Source: Trichoplax adhaerens
Taxonomy: Eukaryota; Placozoa; Uniplacotomia; Trichoplacea; Trichoplacidae
Assembly (NCBI RefSeq): GCF_000150275.1
Contig: NW_002060943.1
Coordinates: 10,683,064-10,747,063, forward strand
Length of the DNA stretch: 64,000 nucleotides
Reading direction: 5' to 3'
Part shown: in pieces, positions 24,701-38,000 of the stretch
Layout: each line of letters begins with the position of its first letter
Numbering within the stretch: the first letter of the stretch is position 1
Program-made: the position numbers and the translations under genes
Notes under the pieces: generated by a model
Seen by the model: the letters and a program-made list of their open reading frames with translations, nothing else
Databases searched by the model: none
Told to the model about the DNA's origin: nothing

Positions 24701-24960
24701 CACGCGACCAGTGGCATGGACTACAGTACAGTATATTGCGCGGACGTTATTTTTTTAGTACTACTGTACAGTACAGTACTGTACAGTACCGTACTGTACT
24801 GTACACTGTAGAGTACACAGTACGTACTGTACAGTACAGTAGTTCTTCTTCTTACCTCTACAGTATGGTAAAACTTTGAGCGTGCGGATTATAAATTACG
24901 GTTTCTCGAGCGTACACAGTGTACAGTATAGTACAGTACACTCAATCGGTACTGTAAAGT
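21739..24960. repeat. Field of TACTGTACAGTA palindromes upstream of TRIM71
   Basis: Clusters at about 21755-21783, 22575-22595, 22735-22816, 23110-23145, 23225-23250, 23290-23400, 23480-23640, 24055-24185, 24720-24845 and 24910-24965. They contain many perfect or near-perfect copies of TACTGTACAGTA separated by ordinary AT-rich DNA. The ORF at 22841-23272 on the minus strand runs through several of them and is not a convincing gene. No coding gene was found in 21451-25500. Confidence 0.85.
22279..22305. other. GC-rich hairpin-forming inverted repeat
   Basis: ATACCGC-G-CCCAAT, two spacer bases, then ATTGGGCGGTAT: 12 bp arms with one unpaired G in the left arm. It is strikingly GC-rich for the surroundings and lies about 0.83 kb upstream of the TRIM71 start codon. 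It could be a regulatory hairpin or the end of a small mobile element; neither is shown. Confidence 0.55.
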
Positions 24961-25512
24961 ACAGTATTATTCTTAGAAGTCCCTCTTCAGTTATAAATTT
25001 AAGAAGGGTATATCATTAATTTTCCCTAAATATAAATTTATTCGGCTGATCAGAATCTTTTACATTCAATCTGACTTAATATTCCTGATAAGATTTCTTC
25101 GCTTTCTTAATTTATTCCGACATCCATACATATGTAATGTTCGTTGTCGTGTGATCCACGTTTGAAATAAATAAATACTAAGAGTGATAAGTGATCTAGT
25201 TTGCATACAGTAAATTAGTAAAATAAATGGACGAAATGAAGTTTAAATCCTGACGACTGATTTTCATAACACAGTACTTAAAACCTTTAGTAATTATTTT
25301 GGATCAATTAATTAATTAATTAATTATTATAGCGACTTAAATACATCAAAGCAATAAAGTGAAATCAATTTTACTGCATTAAATAATGTTGCTTTTACAA
25401 ATTAGAATGATAACATCAACCAAATTTAGAAACCAAATATACATGTACATGTATGTACGTTTAATTAATTAATTACAATTACAAGTGTAAGCCCGCGAAC
25501 ATTTTTCGTAAT

Positions 25513-25748
25513 ATTCCAATCAGAAACGGACGATACACAAACACACACACACACACATACACACACACACACACATACACACACACACATGCACATACAC
25601 ATACTCACACATACACATAAACACACATATATACACACACACACAATGTTCTTAATATTCCAATCAGAAACGGACGATACACACACACACACACACACAC
25701 ACAATATTCCTAACATTCCAATCAGAAACGGACGATACACACACACAC
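25513..25748. repeat. (CA)n microsatellite with triplicated 27 bp flank
   Basis: Long CA runs at about 25540-25590, 25595-25645, 25680-25702 and 25737-25748. A unit of about 27 bp beginning ATTCCAATCAGAAACGGACG starts at 25513, 25657 and 25715, each time running directly into CA repeats. ORFs on both strands here are low-complexity artefacts. Confidence 0.9.
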
Positions 25749-26226
25749 CGAAGAACCAAAAACGAACAGTAGCTAGATTATTTTGAAATAATAATAAATA
25801 ATAATAAGGTGGATATAGTGAATAATAGTATACGAGTAAGACGCGTATAATTCAAATTGATTCAGATGCGTAAAACAGTAATAGGTGTACTGTATAGTGA
25901 CATATACAGTATCTCCTCAATCATTAGAATTTATAATTTATGGGCCAGTATCCCAAGTGCCATACCGAAATGGTGTGCGTATATTTTCGCTTTATTGAAG
26001 CTACAATTATTCGACCCCCTAAAAAACGTAATCATTGCTAACTTAGGTACGACAACATTACAAGAATACCATACTTAGCAATGCTAAATGTGAATATGAC
26101 TTCATCTGTTAACTTAACATCAATTAAGCCAATTCTTCGATGTTGTTAATCTTTTCCAGGATGTTATTTATCGAATTGATAAATAAAAAGCCAAAAATAA
26201 TGGACATGTATTTCTAAATCGATTCA

Positions 26227-29200
26227 TTATCTAGCATCAGAGATCTCTGGGAGTTGCAAATGCTCTAGCAAACGATTTAATTTTTTTTCTATCTCCCGAT
26301 TTTGCTTGTTATTTAGTTCGATGCTGGTGCTGACGTCATCAATTTTTCGGTGCAATTCATTTAATTTCTCATGTACTGCTTCGCTAATACTATTTCCGAT
26401 ATTTGAAATGGAACTGTTTGTTGATTCTACGCAGCCAGGGGCATGACTTGCACCCTTTAAGAATTCAGAATTACTATCATTGTTTTGATCATCGTTGGAA
26501 ATATCTTTAGTCTTTTTTATCCAATCTTCTGGTAAATCCATTGCTTCCTTTAATAACCAATGAAGATCTTGCAAGCCTGTGTAATAAGTAAACCGTTGAT
26601 GTATATTGATTGATGGCATATTTTTGGCCATGGCAATTTCTAGAGAACCGTTATAATACCCAAACTTTTTACTATCGGTAGCATCATTGGCGTAAATAAA
26701 TCCATCTTCATCAACTATTCCTCCTTTAGATAAAAAATCGACAACTTTACAAGTCATTTCCGTTGATAGACCCAAAGGTCCACGAAACGGGATGTCATAG
26801 CTACGCTGAGAAATTAATACAATATAATCTTTAAGATGGCTTGTAGGCAACATTGTATCTTGCACTGTTGCACGAAATAGCTTATCTTCTAAAGGGACGT
26901 AGCCAAATTCTATTTTAGATATAATCTGTTCATTTAATACGCCAATTAATAAAATAATAATAGCATCGGCAACTAAATAGATCGGAGATAAATATGATTC
27001 TTCCTTATTAGAATTTGTCCATGTATTAGAAATGGGCAGGCCTTTAATTTGATCATAGTAGTAGTGCGTAAACTTTAAGGCAGTTTTATGGGATACCTAG
27101 CAAGTGCATACGAATGTATATTGCATAAGTAATTAATTTCAGAAATTACCATCTATCTTTTGTGGTCGCTACCTAATCTTTACGGTATTAGCTCAACAGT
27201 TGCTAAAATTACTGTATCCACTGGCATTACGGCAGTTAACACAGTTTCTTTAAATATTCAGAATTGCAAACATTACTTATTACATCCTTTTATAGCACAT
27301 GCTTTAGAGATAATACGTTATGACAGACTGGATAATTCCGAAAACGAAAGTGATCCTAACAGTACGACGTTAATAACGTTCAATCTTACACTCTGTAATT
27401 TTGCAAAAGACGCCATTAAAGAAATTGATCGAGCGTATTTCGCTTGCTTTCTCTCATTGGATGTTCCAACATAAAAGCTTGCCGGCTTGAAAATTAACTA
27501 ATAACAATAATTGCGATTGATTTATCAATATTATCGGATATTATCTTTAAGATTAAAATACAACGTAATTGCTTAATACTCTTATAAAGCAAAAGGCACT
27601 AAAATTGACAAAGATATTTGTATTTTTTTTGTAGACATGTTCGAATTATAACGCGACCTTTCATTACTGTATGTTAGCGTAATTGTTATACGACTACATT
27701 ATTTTGTAATTTTAGCTACGAATCTGGTGCGATAAATTTTTCTATCCATTAATTTACTTACGGTATTCAATAAATGGCCAACTAAAGGAAACAAGTTCAC
27801 TGCATCTCCTACTGCTGTAATAAAATTCCGAAACTTGGCAGTAGATTTATCGTTAGATGCAGATAAATATGGTCCTGTTGCTGCCTAGATGAAGAAATAG
27901 CCGATTAATAGACATTATCAAACGATAAAGTACATTTAATGATATAGCACAAAACAAGGATCAACATGGATATCCGGCTCGTACAATATTAAATGATTTC
28001 GCCTTTAGATACACATTTATCAATATTTACTAACTCTTCTAACCTTGCTACTAATAAAAATTTCTTCTAATTTCGTTTGAATATGATTATAGAATAATTT
28101 CAACTTTGACCTGTTGATGGTATATCTTTTTTTAAGAACGTTAATACAACTATGACAAAGTTGCTTGACTTTATCAACTGGGATTTGATCTCCAGAAATA
28201 CCAATAGCGATCCAATCGTCTTTAATTTTTTGTTCCACTACATTTTCAACTTCGTCTCCGCGATGAATGTCATTATGGGTGATCTCAATATCTGGATATT
28301 CTAAGCAAACAATAAATAAATTATTTTACATGCAAATTTTAATATAATCTTACAGCTGATTTAGTGCCTCCTTAGGCTCAACCTGATTAACGCTATTAGC
28401 GTTTATTTTTAGCAATGCTAACATTTATTTCAACTAAACAATTGCAAAGTATTGTACACCGTCTTCAATAAGACGATTTCTCATACCTAGTCGTGTGTCG
28501 CCTCTAATAAATTGGCATGCAGTACATTCCTGCTGCACATAAAACTGACTACGTGCTTTACGCAAATAGATGATTCCTCATACGTAGCTATGTGTAATCA
28601 CTAACAAATTCATACAGCAGGAACGGCAACAGACTACTTCAACTGTGATGTTAAGTAATCGTGAACTACAGTTCCATACTATTATTTATACGAAAGAACA
28701 TATCGACAGAGATCTACGAAATATCATACTGCAATTTACTATTGGCAGTATCAAGCTAAGTAGTAAAAGGGTTTACCAAGGGGATTACGTGCTGTATCTA
28801 TCTATCTTTTGATGATAATATCTCTACGAAATACGGTAGTACATTCGCCTTCTTAGCAGACACTAATCAAAACTGTTAGATTAACAGTCTATAGCGTTTA
28901 TGTACATGAAATAATTTCATTAAAATAAAAACTCTACTACGTTCAATTCTCAAGTATAAACAGTCAATTTTGCTGTATTGCTTATTCTGATCGACGTGTA
29001 GCGTGTATATAGTAGAGGTGTAGTTATTAAATAACAGTAGCAAACGCATCTTATTGAATTCCAAGTAAAAGGAATCAAAATTTAATAATCCTCTAACTCT
29101 ATATAATTTTAGCACTTCGAGATGATCTACGCCAGCTATTTTGGCTATAGCTCACGAAGTATATTCAATTTAGGATTTAACATACAGTTGCGTTATTTTT

Positions 29201-29931
29201 GAATTATAATTTATGGTGAACAGATATTTTTATGGCCTATTTCGTAGTGATAAAATCTATGTAAGATTGTAAGTATGATGGGCAGAAAATCATTACGAAA
29301 GCTTGATGAAATACATGACGGTGGTCAAGCAGTTTAAGAGGTTTAATTTTATTGGGTATCGAACTCCTACTCTCATACTTATCTCTTCTGTTAAGAGTAA
29401 TAACTTACCACTTAGTAAGACATCATCTATAAATTTATTATGTTGCATAGGACTTTTGTCATTAGAAAGATTCCCTCCATCTATTTCGTCATACCCTGGG
29501 TAAGTATCGTTGCGAAGTTGATTTAATTCCGTTTTTAAATCTATTTCGGCTGATAAAAGAGCTTGATTTTGCGAATCGATATCTTTCCGTGAACGTTGGT
29601 ACTACGAAGTTTATATTAAATAGTGACACTATATTATTTCAATTGAGAGCCATAACTATCTAAGTAATGATTCTTTATGTGCTTGTAGTGTCAAGCTATA
29701 TTATATATCCGAATTAATTCTTTCGTATGTCTGCATGCAATAGCTTATGCACTGTACCTTATTTTTCAAAGCTTCTAGACAAACGTTGAAGAATTCATCA
29801 TTAGTGAATTTCGAAGGCTCTTGCTGTAATTCTTGACCTGTTACAGTCTTCCATAATGACTTTAGATAGGTTTCATCATTTTCATTAACTGACGACTCTA
29901 TGTTGATAAGAGTGAAATCTGACCAAATTTT
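26227..29931 (-). CDS. Unidentified multi-exon gene, coiled-coil C-terminus
   Basis: I do not recognise this protein. Six exons with matching phases can be read (plus-strand coordinates): 29758-29931, 29409-29601, 28044-28300, 27762-27884, 27390-27485 and 26227-27096 (TAG at 26227). Together they give about 570 residues. The 5' exon with the start codon, upstream of 29931, was not found. Visible features: a charged helical N-part (SRKDIDSQNQALLSAEIDLK), a hydrophobic stretch VGDAVNLFPLVGHLL, a possible membrane or buried helix LVADAIIILLIGVL, a segment with SYDIPFRGPLGLS, and a final 45-residue heptad-like coiled coil (LHRKIDDVSTSIELNNKQN...). All exon joins preserve frame, and the 290-codon last exon has no stops, so the gene looks functional. 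An internal ATG at 26865 alone would give only the last 212 residues. Confidence 0.75.
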
Positions 29932-32900
29932 CTGTTTTATAACTATGACAAGTTAACTTGATACAGGTATGGCCTAATATCAGAAGTACTGCAAATTTTA
30001 TCACGATTCCTATGTCTACGTAATATCATACACAACTCCATATTTAATTACTGACCTGCCATACTTCTGCATAGATGGAGTAGATTTTACACGACTGTAT
30101 ACTGACTATACAGGCGGTATTGATTTCTTTTCTATCTGCGTACTCGGCACGTACTGTCAGTAAGTGGTCGTAATGCTTAAACAGATGACGTAAACAGATA
30201 CTTAGTGCAACCGTCTGTTGGATTAATATATATATAAATTTTATTGCTGATATCCTAAGTTGAGAGCTAACTATGTTTAGCAGCTTTAATTCTAAAATTA
30301 TTTACTTATCCCCAGATAAAATATACAGATAATTATATTATAATCTTATAGCATCTCATCCAGTGCTGCGTAAGTGTGAGTGAACATTTACCGTACATAT
30401 TACTATAGTTTACGAAATGACCAAAATTCGCAGATGTCCTGTGACAAACTTATGTTACAGGTGAATACTAACAATATATAACGTCTACGGGGTGAACGGG
30501 AGGGATTTGCTAGCCATTGTTATGAAAGTTTACACTTAAAATTTTTGTTGGCTTCTATGTCATTGAGTACCATATGGGAAAGAGGAAATGCAATATCGAA
30601 CTCATTTATCTACATCAAATATTTAAATAGCCTATCTTAGGCAAACAACAATCGATACTCAAGGAATAGCCTTAATACTGAGTAGATAAAATATCAGTAT
30701 CGAGAAATAATACTGGCAGCTATCACATTTTCTAATTTAGTCAACGGAGATATTTATCTAATAAATTATTGCTACTTGCCCTATTTTATAATTTAGTTCA
30801 GAGTATTTTTAGTACCGTTAGTTACGAAAATTCGTCGTGAACTCTCAAAGTGAATCTCTATATTAATGATGTGGGTAAATAGCTGCAGTTTCTACTCTTT
30901 ACGAGATAGCTTTGCGATGAAAATAACCCTGAAACAAATCTTTCTAAATTCACGAAGTTTCGGGAATCACTTCTCCCTCCATAACTTTTGAAGCCTGCAG
31001 CAATATAGTGCTTGGGTTTTATAACCCCTTAGATTCGTAATCGTCTAACTCACAATCTAAGTTATTAAAATTGAGCAAATCTCTAACGTGACACACGATT
31101 AGTTAAACACCATGTTTAACCTTAACAGTATCGTATATTAATAGAATGCTTGACGATTATATAGCTGTCTATTGCGGCCTTATACTCACATAGTATGAAT
31201 AGTATAAGTACACCGTTTCATCATCAGCAATCATGAAATTACCTTATAAGCATAGTAGACTATTCTACTTCTTAATGCTGCCGTACTTCAATTACTATTG
31301 TAATTAGCTGAAACTACTACAAGCAACTAAGATGCATTCGCTTTGATGCTAATTAGAAATTAGAGACCCAATTTTATTATACATATCGCCAAGCTGTTAT
31401 ACTTTACGGCTGCCGCTGTAAAAATTGAGCGATAAATCTTATATTCAATTGCTTAATTAATAGAGCAATATTTAAGAGCATAGTAACCATCTAATGACTA
31501 ATTCTAGATAATAGAATAACAATACATCTATTCACAGAATATAATATTCAATCTAGTAGCAGTTGCAATTACAATTACAAAGTTCGTAATGCACCCAATT
31601 AATTTTTAGCCACTATCTAAAAACACCAATTGCTGTGCTATACGCCGTATACCTACTTTATACTGTAGCATAATAATTAGGTGATTCCCACTGCAAGTGT
31701 TCAATCTCAAATTTTCAATCGCCTTATGAGAATATCAAATTAATTAAATTTACTAACCTACCCTTCACCTTCGTTTGTGTTAAAATTTTCGCTTACTTTC
31801 AACGGTCTATAATAAGTACAGTCGCGTCTTACTAGTACAGTATTTGTCTTTATTGATGACTGAACGAAATTGAGATTAATCGATTAAGTAACTAACTCCC
31901 AAAAATGATAAAATACGAGCCCTTTTATAGCCTCAACTTCGACATCGGTGCCGTACCGTTTGATAGGATTGCGGTAATTACTGTAATATTCTGAACGTTA
32001 ACGTTCTACATCAAGCACTAACATGCAGCGATCTATTACACTGTATAGTCTGATTGCAGTTAGCTAGTCCTTGGTGGTTCTGAAACGAACCTAATCTTAT
32101 GTAATAAAGTGAAGCTTATAAGAAACTGTAGTTCTTTTATATTTTTGAGGAGACGCTTTATCACATTGTCACAAAACAGCTTCGTAATCGTACTTAAACT
32201 AAACTATCTACTCTTTAAGGTTCCCCGACTAACTCCGGAGATCCTCAGTAAAGGAAAACTGACCATTACTTAACTAAACTTGCCTAATCTAAACTAATTA
32301 GATTACCCTAGCTAAGTAACAATAACTGAGAAATGCACTTTCAGAATCTTTTAACTATATCTTTATTCTAGAAAATGCAAGTCTAATTTAATATTCAAAA
32401 TCAATCATTTAAATAGCTTTTCGAGCCATAAAACCGGTTTACGATGTGTGATATATTTCGACCAATAAGACTTCGTGAATGCATTAAATTATTCCTAGTC
32501 TAATCCAGTGAATTTGTAATATTATTATTGATTAACTTTATGTTTGCCCTAGCTTATAATTAACAGGATTTATATTGAATTTGCCATTGACAATTCATAT
32601 ACCATATTTAGTATTATTTAACCAGTATTAGGAACAGGTTTATATCGGCTATATTAAGTCATCAAATAACTCATGCACATATCCAAATTAGTAACTATCT
32701 TAACGTGATACATATATATGTCTAAATTAAGTAAGTTATTATTCATCACGGTAGATTCACTACCATGACACTGACTTATTCCTATACTATAGAAATCGAG
32801 TCCAATGATATGTTTAGGTTAATAAATATATTTATTGCTAACTATTACAACTTAGTACCTAAGTACTCTAGCGTAGCCTCAGTGGAACTAAGATTAAAAA

Positions 32901-35044
32901 TTAATTATTACAACTTTACTACTAGTCACTTATCAAGGAGCATCAAGCTCAGTAACACACATACACACACAACAATCTACGAATATATGTAGCATGTACA
33001 TTGATAATTAAGAAATACCTGTAAAACAGTACGGCATTAAGAGCCAGATTACTGGAGATAACTCATACTGCCACTAATTATTCCGGACACTTTGTACCAT
33101 GACACTTATCCATGAACTCTTTAGACTGTACGACTGAAACTTCATACTTATACAAGTAAGCAAATACGCTGTAGGCAATTCTCAAGCGTATAGGGGCAGT
33201 TAGAGAGTACAAAGATGGAATCAATCATTAATCATAATTATACTGTTCCATTTGATGCGAGTGATGCTTATAATCTGTCCCTGCTATCTACGAGAAAAAT
33301 TTGAAAAATTTCTTAAGAGTGAATCTATGATTATTTTATAATTTATGTAATTACTATGCAATTACACTGTACTTAATATACATACAGTGTGAACTTCATC
33401 TACAGATAGTTACTGTAGCAATTTGTAAAAGTATTTTAGCTTCTGATAAATTAAAATACAAACAAGTGCAGCTAAAGTAAATTGATGTTTCTATCTCAAG
33501 TACACACTTATTATAAGATTGATAACTTTTATTTCTCGTAATAAATATTCGGTGGCAACCAAATACATAAACTTCAAGTCCAATAGTAAAAGTATGGATA
33601 GTTTAACAAAGGTCTCTCTATATCAATTGTTTTTAAATTTAAGTAGATATCAATCTATATATCTTTTAAAAATTATTTTGTAACACTACTGTACAACTAC
33701 GAACACAATTTAAAGCTTTTACTTGATCTCCTATCGTGTTAATCATAATTATTAATTTAGAACCACCCATATTTAAAATGTTGTCAACTGTAGTACAGTA
33801 TTATATGGTAAACAAGTCTTATATTCAATGAGACAATATTTAGATGCGAAGCAGAAATTTATAAAACAATTGATGCGTCCTGATAAACTGCACGTCTAAA
33901 CAGAGCTTTATTGTTTACTGATATAAACAATTTTATTAACTAGAGACTATAACAAAGGAAACTATCGCTCAAAAGCGTTAGAGAGTTTTTATACAGGAGA
34001 ACGTACTTTAAAATTTGTTTAAACATACCTAGATAGTGCCGTGCTTTCTGTATTGGAGTAATAAGGAGTAAAACAATTTGAATTATTACATCGTAGTGAA
34101 ACTTATACTAGTGTCTTTTAGATCATTTTTACACCCCAATTTGTATCTACATGGAATTATCGCAAAATATTAAGTAATTTTTCAGTAAGTAAAAAATTAT
34201 ACCTGGAAGATATAACAAATGATATCAATTAGTCTCTTTCGATTTCTTGGTTACCAAATGACAGTAAAAATATGATGGATGTAAGAATTATGTATGCATT
34301 TCATACACACTCTAAGAGAAAAACCTTTAAGTTAGACATCATGTTTCTGATACCATGAACTCGGAAGTAGTAACAACATTGGATCTGTAAATACTAATTG
34401 ATATCTTAACAGTGAAGGTAGTGCTATTCTTATCACATACTACAATATAAATAAATAAAATTTGAGGGCATTATTGAACAAGCTGTAATTTACAATATAT
34501 CTCTCAATTTACTTAGAAATTTATGAGTTACATTTCATTATTTATACAAATCCATTCAAAAGACGTCAGTTTTATGACGATATAAGACAACGGAGACAAT
34601 TGCCTGTAATAAGATTTCGAAACAGGGTTTACTTTCTTTTTTAATTCTGTATTGTTATATGAATAAATAATATAAAATATTTTGAATTACTAGAGTTAAT
34701 ATACTCGAAATAACCCATGAATTCATACTATTACCCCTGAATTATGAGTACTAGTAAACTACCCATTCAAATGAACGGGAACATAATCTGCACAAAGCAA
34801 TAAATTAAAAAAAATTTCCAGCTAAATTATCTTAATATATACGCTTTCTAGATAATTTCTGAAGCTGACTCCAATGTTTTAACTCGCAGAATACCTAGAT
34901 ACTGATAGACAAATAATTACTCTGAAGTTATTATCGTTTAAGTAATTCGAGTTTTCTTGATCTGAATAACTTTTACTGTCGTTCTTTACTGTAGTAATAT
35001 TACATATAAAGTTCGTTTAGAATCCAAGTATTTCATACTTAGAA
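29932..35044. other. 5.1 kb without a recognisable gene
   Basis: Both strands are AT-rich with frequent stops. The 5' end of the unidentified minus-strand gene and the promoter of GABA-B-like copy A must lie here. The short ORF at 32765-32992 (+) has no family signature and no splice-consistent partners. The palindrome family seen at 11-25 kb is nearly absent. Confidence 0.55.
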
Positions 35045-38000
35045 ATGAATAATAGATTTAATTTACTTTTTCTTATCTTCATCCTCCGGAGCGTTTCCTC
35101 TTATAGTGAAAAAATAAACTTGTACATTGGTGGTTTCTTCCCAATAGATAATGTTGGTTGGAATGGAAGTGGCTTAATACCAGCTGCTCAAATGGCTTTT
35201 GATGATATAAACGCTAGAGAAGACATTTTACCTAATTATCAACTCAGCCTAATTATTGGAAATACGAAAGTAAGCAGTAATTGTTACGCTAATACCGTAG
35301 ATACAAATTTATGAATTATTATTTTATTAGTAGGTTTAATTTTCTAGCAGTCGTAGTACTGTATGTAATTGATTTGTCAGTTTCCAGAATCTCATTTAAA
35401 ATTTCTGATTTTTTAAACTTGCTTAAATTTTGAATTCTAATATAAACGTATAGCTTAATAAATTTTTATACCAAGAAAAGCATTTAGGATCATTGAAAAT
35501 AGCCTGACTTCATATAAATATTCATTTGGCATTGCTATCAGTTTGCAAGCCAATTCTTATAAAGTCATGAAATTGTCAAATTTTTGGGTATCTTTAGTTG
35601 TTCTACTACGCCTATATCGGATTTTCATAACTTTTTCTTGAGAATGGTGTTAATAAAACTGCGCATGAAGCTTCTCTTCCGGTATTACTTACTAAAAGTC
35701 TGTTAGGAGAATGGTTTCGTCTTATGATTTACCCGAAGCATTAAATAATACGTACATTACATAGCCCTTAAATAGCAACCTATAATGAAAAATATTTTTG
35801 TACTTCTCATAGGCATCAAGCGATTTAGGCGTAAAGGTTTTATTTGATTTTATACGTTTACCGCCCCAAAAAATTATGCTGTTGGGTTGTGGATTCGCTC
35901 GAGTGACATCGGCAGTGGCTGGAGTTGTAAATTATTACAATTTAGTCCAGTTTGTATTATATTTTCTTAACTAATCACACTCTAGTGTAAACAGCCTTCA
36001 CACCGAAAATACAATGTAAAAATGGCAGATTAGTTAACCCACCTCATATTTTGTATTCATAGTAAACTTAAATTAGACACTTTTTAAAGTGCAGCAAATG
36101 ATTCTATTAAAGGGAATAACAGAAAGCGATTCACAAAATTAAAGCTATCGCTATAATTGTAAATTTATTACAATCGAGAAGTGAACTGGCTTGAAATAAA
36201 ATTGCACGGGTAGAATACCGTACCTCATTGTCCATTTAGAACAAGACAGGTCTCATGGACTTGAAAATAAGTTCTTTCATACATTCCCACAGCTAATCTG
36301 TAAACAGTTGTAATATATTAAAGATCTTACTTTCAGTGTCTTGGTTGATAAATAGAATTCACTTTTGCTCTTAATGATTTTTAGCAACTTTTAAAGTTTT
36401 ACATATCCTGCAGTAAATATCGTATAGAGGCATGTTTCGTTTCAAGTAACGCATAATAATTCTGGTTTCATTTTATTAATTCTCTTAATAAGCTTAATTT
36501 ATATTGCTATGACTAATTTTAACACAAGTCGGAATAATATGATAAGACATGTTGGGAAATTTTATGCTAGCTTTACATTAATTTGCGGACAATATTCCAT
36601 CGTTAAGGGTGACAAAAGAAAGTTACTCTTCTTAAATTAATGTAAAATTACAGGGTCATGTCGATATTCATATGATATCCATCGATGCAATCAGATAATA
36701 AATAAAATCTTCAATTAGTATTAACACTTGAACAATGTTTGCGGCTACAAAGACGATATACGAGATAATATATTTAGTCAACGTATACAGATAATACAGT
36801 AGCCATTAGTATTCAATATTCTGTATGCTATTATTGCCGAATAAGATACATGAACCGTATAATAACGGCTAAAAATAAGCACACAATAACCTCGTAAAAT
36901 TTTAATTGAAGTTAAACTTGTTAAATACTAATTGCGTATTGGAAATGTTTGATTATGCGTATTAAACTTAACGATTTTATCTCGTTATTTCATTTTCATA
37001 ACGAAAAATCATAAAAATCAAGTAGCTATTAAACCAAATCGCTCCTATCTGTGATTATTGAATCTTTCAGACAACTTTCTCTTCGGAAAGTATTTTACTA
37101 TCAGACAAAGAAAATTTTCCATACCTTTTTAGAACTTGCTTTTCTAACGGTGCTTGGAATTTACCGCAAGTCATGTTACTTAAATACTACAATTGGACTA
37201 AAGTAGCTATCATTGCGAGAAGAAGTGAAATTTACGATGTGGTAAGTTAAGATATGATATTGATGAATAGATTAAAGATTACGAACCTATCATAACATTA
37301 AGTATAAAGTTGATTCATTTATCTTGCTCATGTACATATAGTATCACGTCATATATTTCATCTAATAGAATATACAGAATACTTTATTTATCAAACATTA
37401 AACACAATGATTTTGATATTTTTGAATTAGAGTATGGAAAGACTACTGAATGATTTACATCACGCTAAAATCCAAGTCATCACAACTGAAGGATTTATTC
37501 CTGGAACCAATTTCGACCGACAAATTGGAAATCTAAAGGTACCGTACCATATGCAATGTATTACAAGTGGTTGCAGAATCGGGTGTTGACAGATTTTTTA
37601 AATCTTCTTCTTGGAAACAGTATTAACTCTTGAGTACACACTCTCATTCAAGGACGCTAATTTTATATGTGCTAATTTTATATATGTTAACACGTTTAAA
37701 TTTTTCGCAATTATCGCATTCGATAACGTACAAATTCACAACTAGGCGATTCGCAAACTCTCGATTTCACGATTTAAGAAACATTTAAAAATTACGGTTA
37801 AATCTTGGTACATTAACGGTGTAAAAGTATGTCCTCAAGTTAGACTGTAATATTATTATATTATATGAAAACTATGAAGTATTTGTGGACAAATATTCTA
37901 ATTCGCAGCTTACAATGACAATATCAATAGGAAGAAGATGTACGAATCATAATTGGACATTTCCAAGAAGAAGACGCATTGGAAATATTTTGCCAGGTTA

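Noticed and set aside
25465-25786. ORFs rich in Cys/Val or His/Thr
   Set aside because: They are translations of the (CA)n microsatellite.
27160-27474. 104-codon plus-strand ORF
   Set aside because: It overlaps a well-supported minus-strand exon (27390-27485) and its intron, and has no family features.
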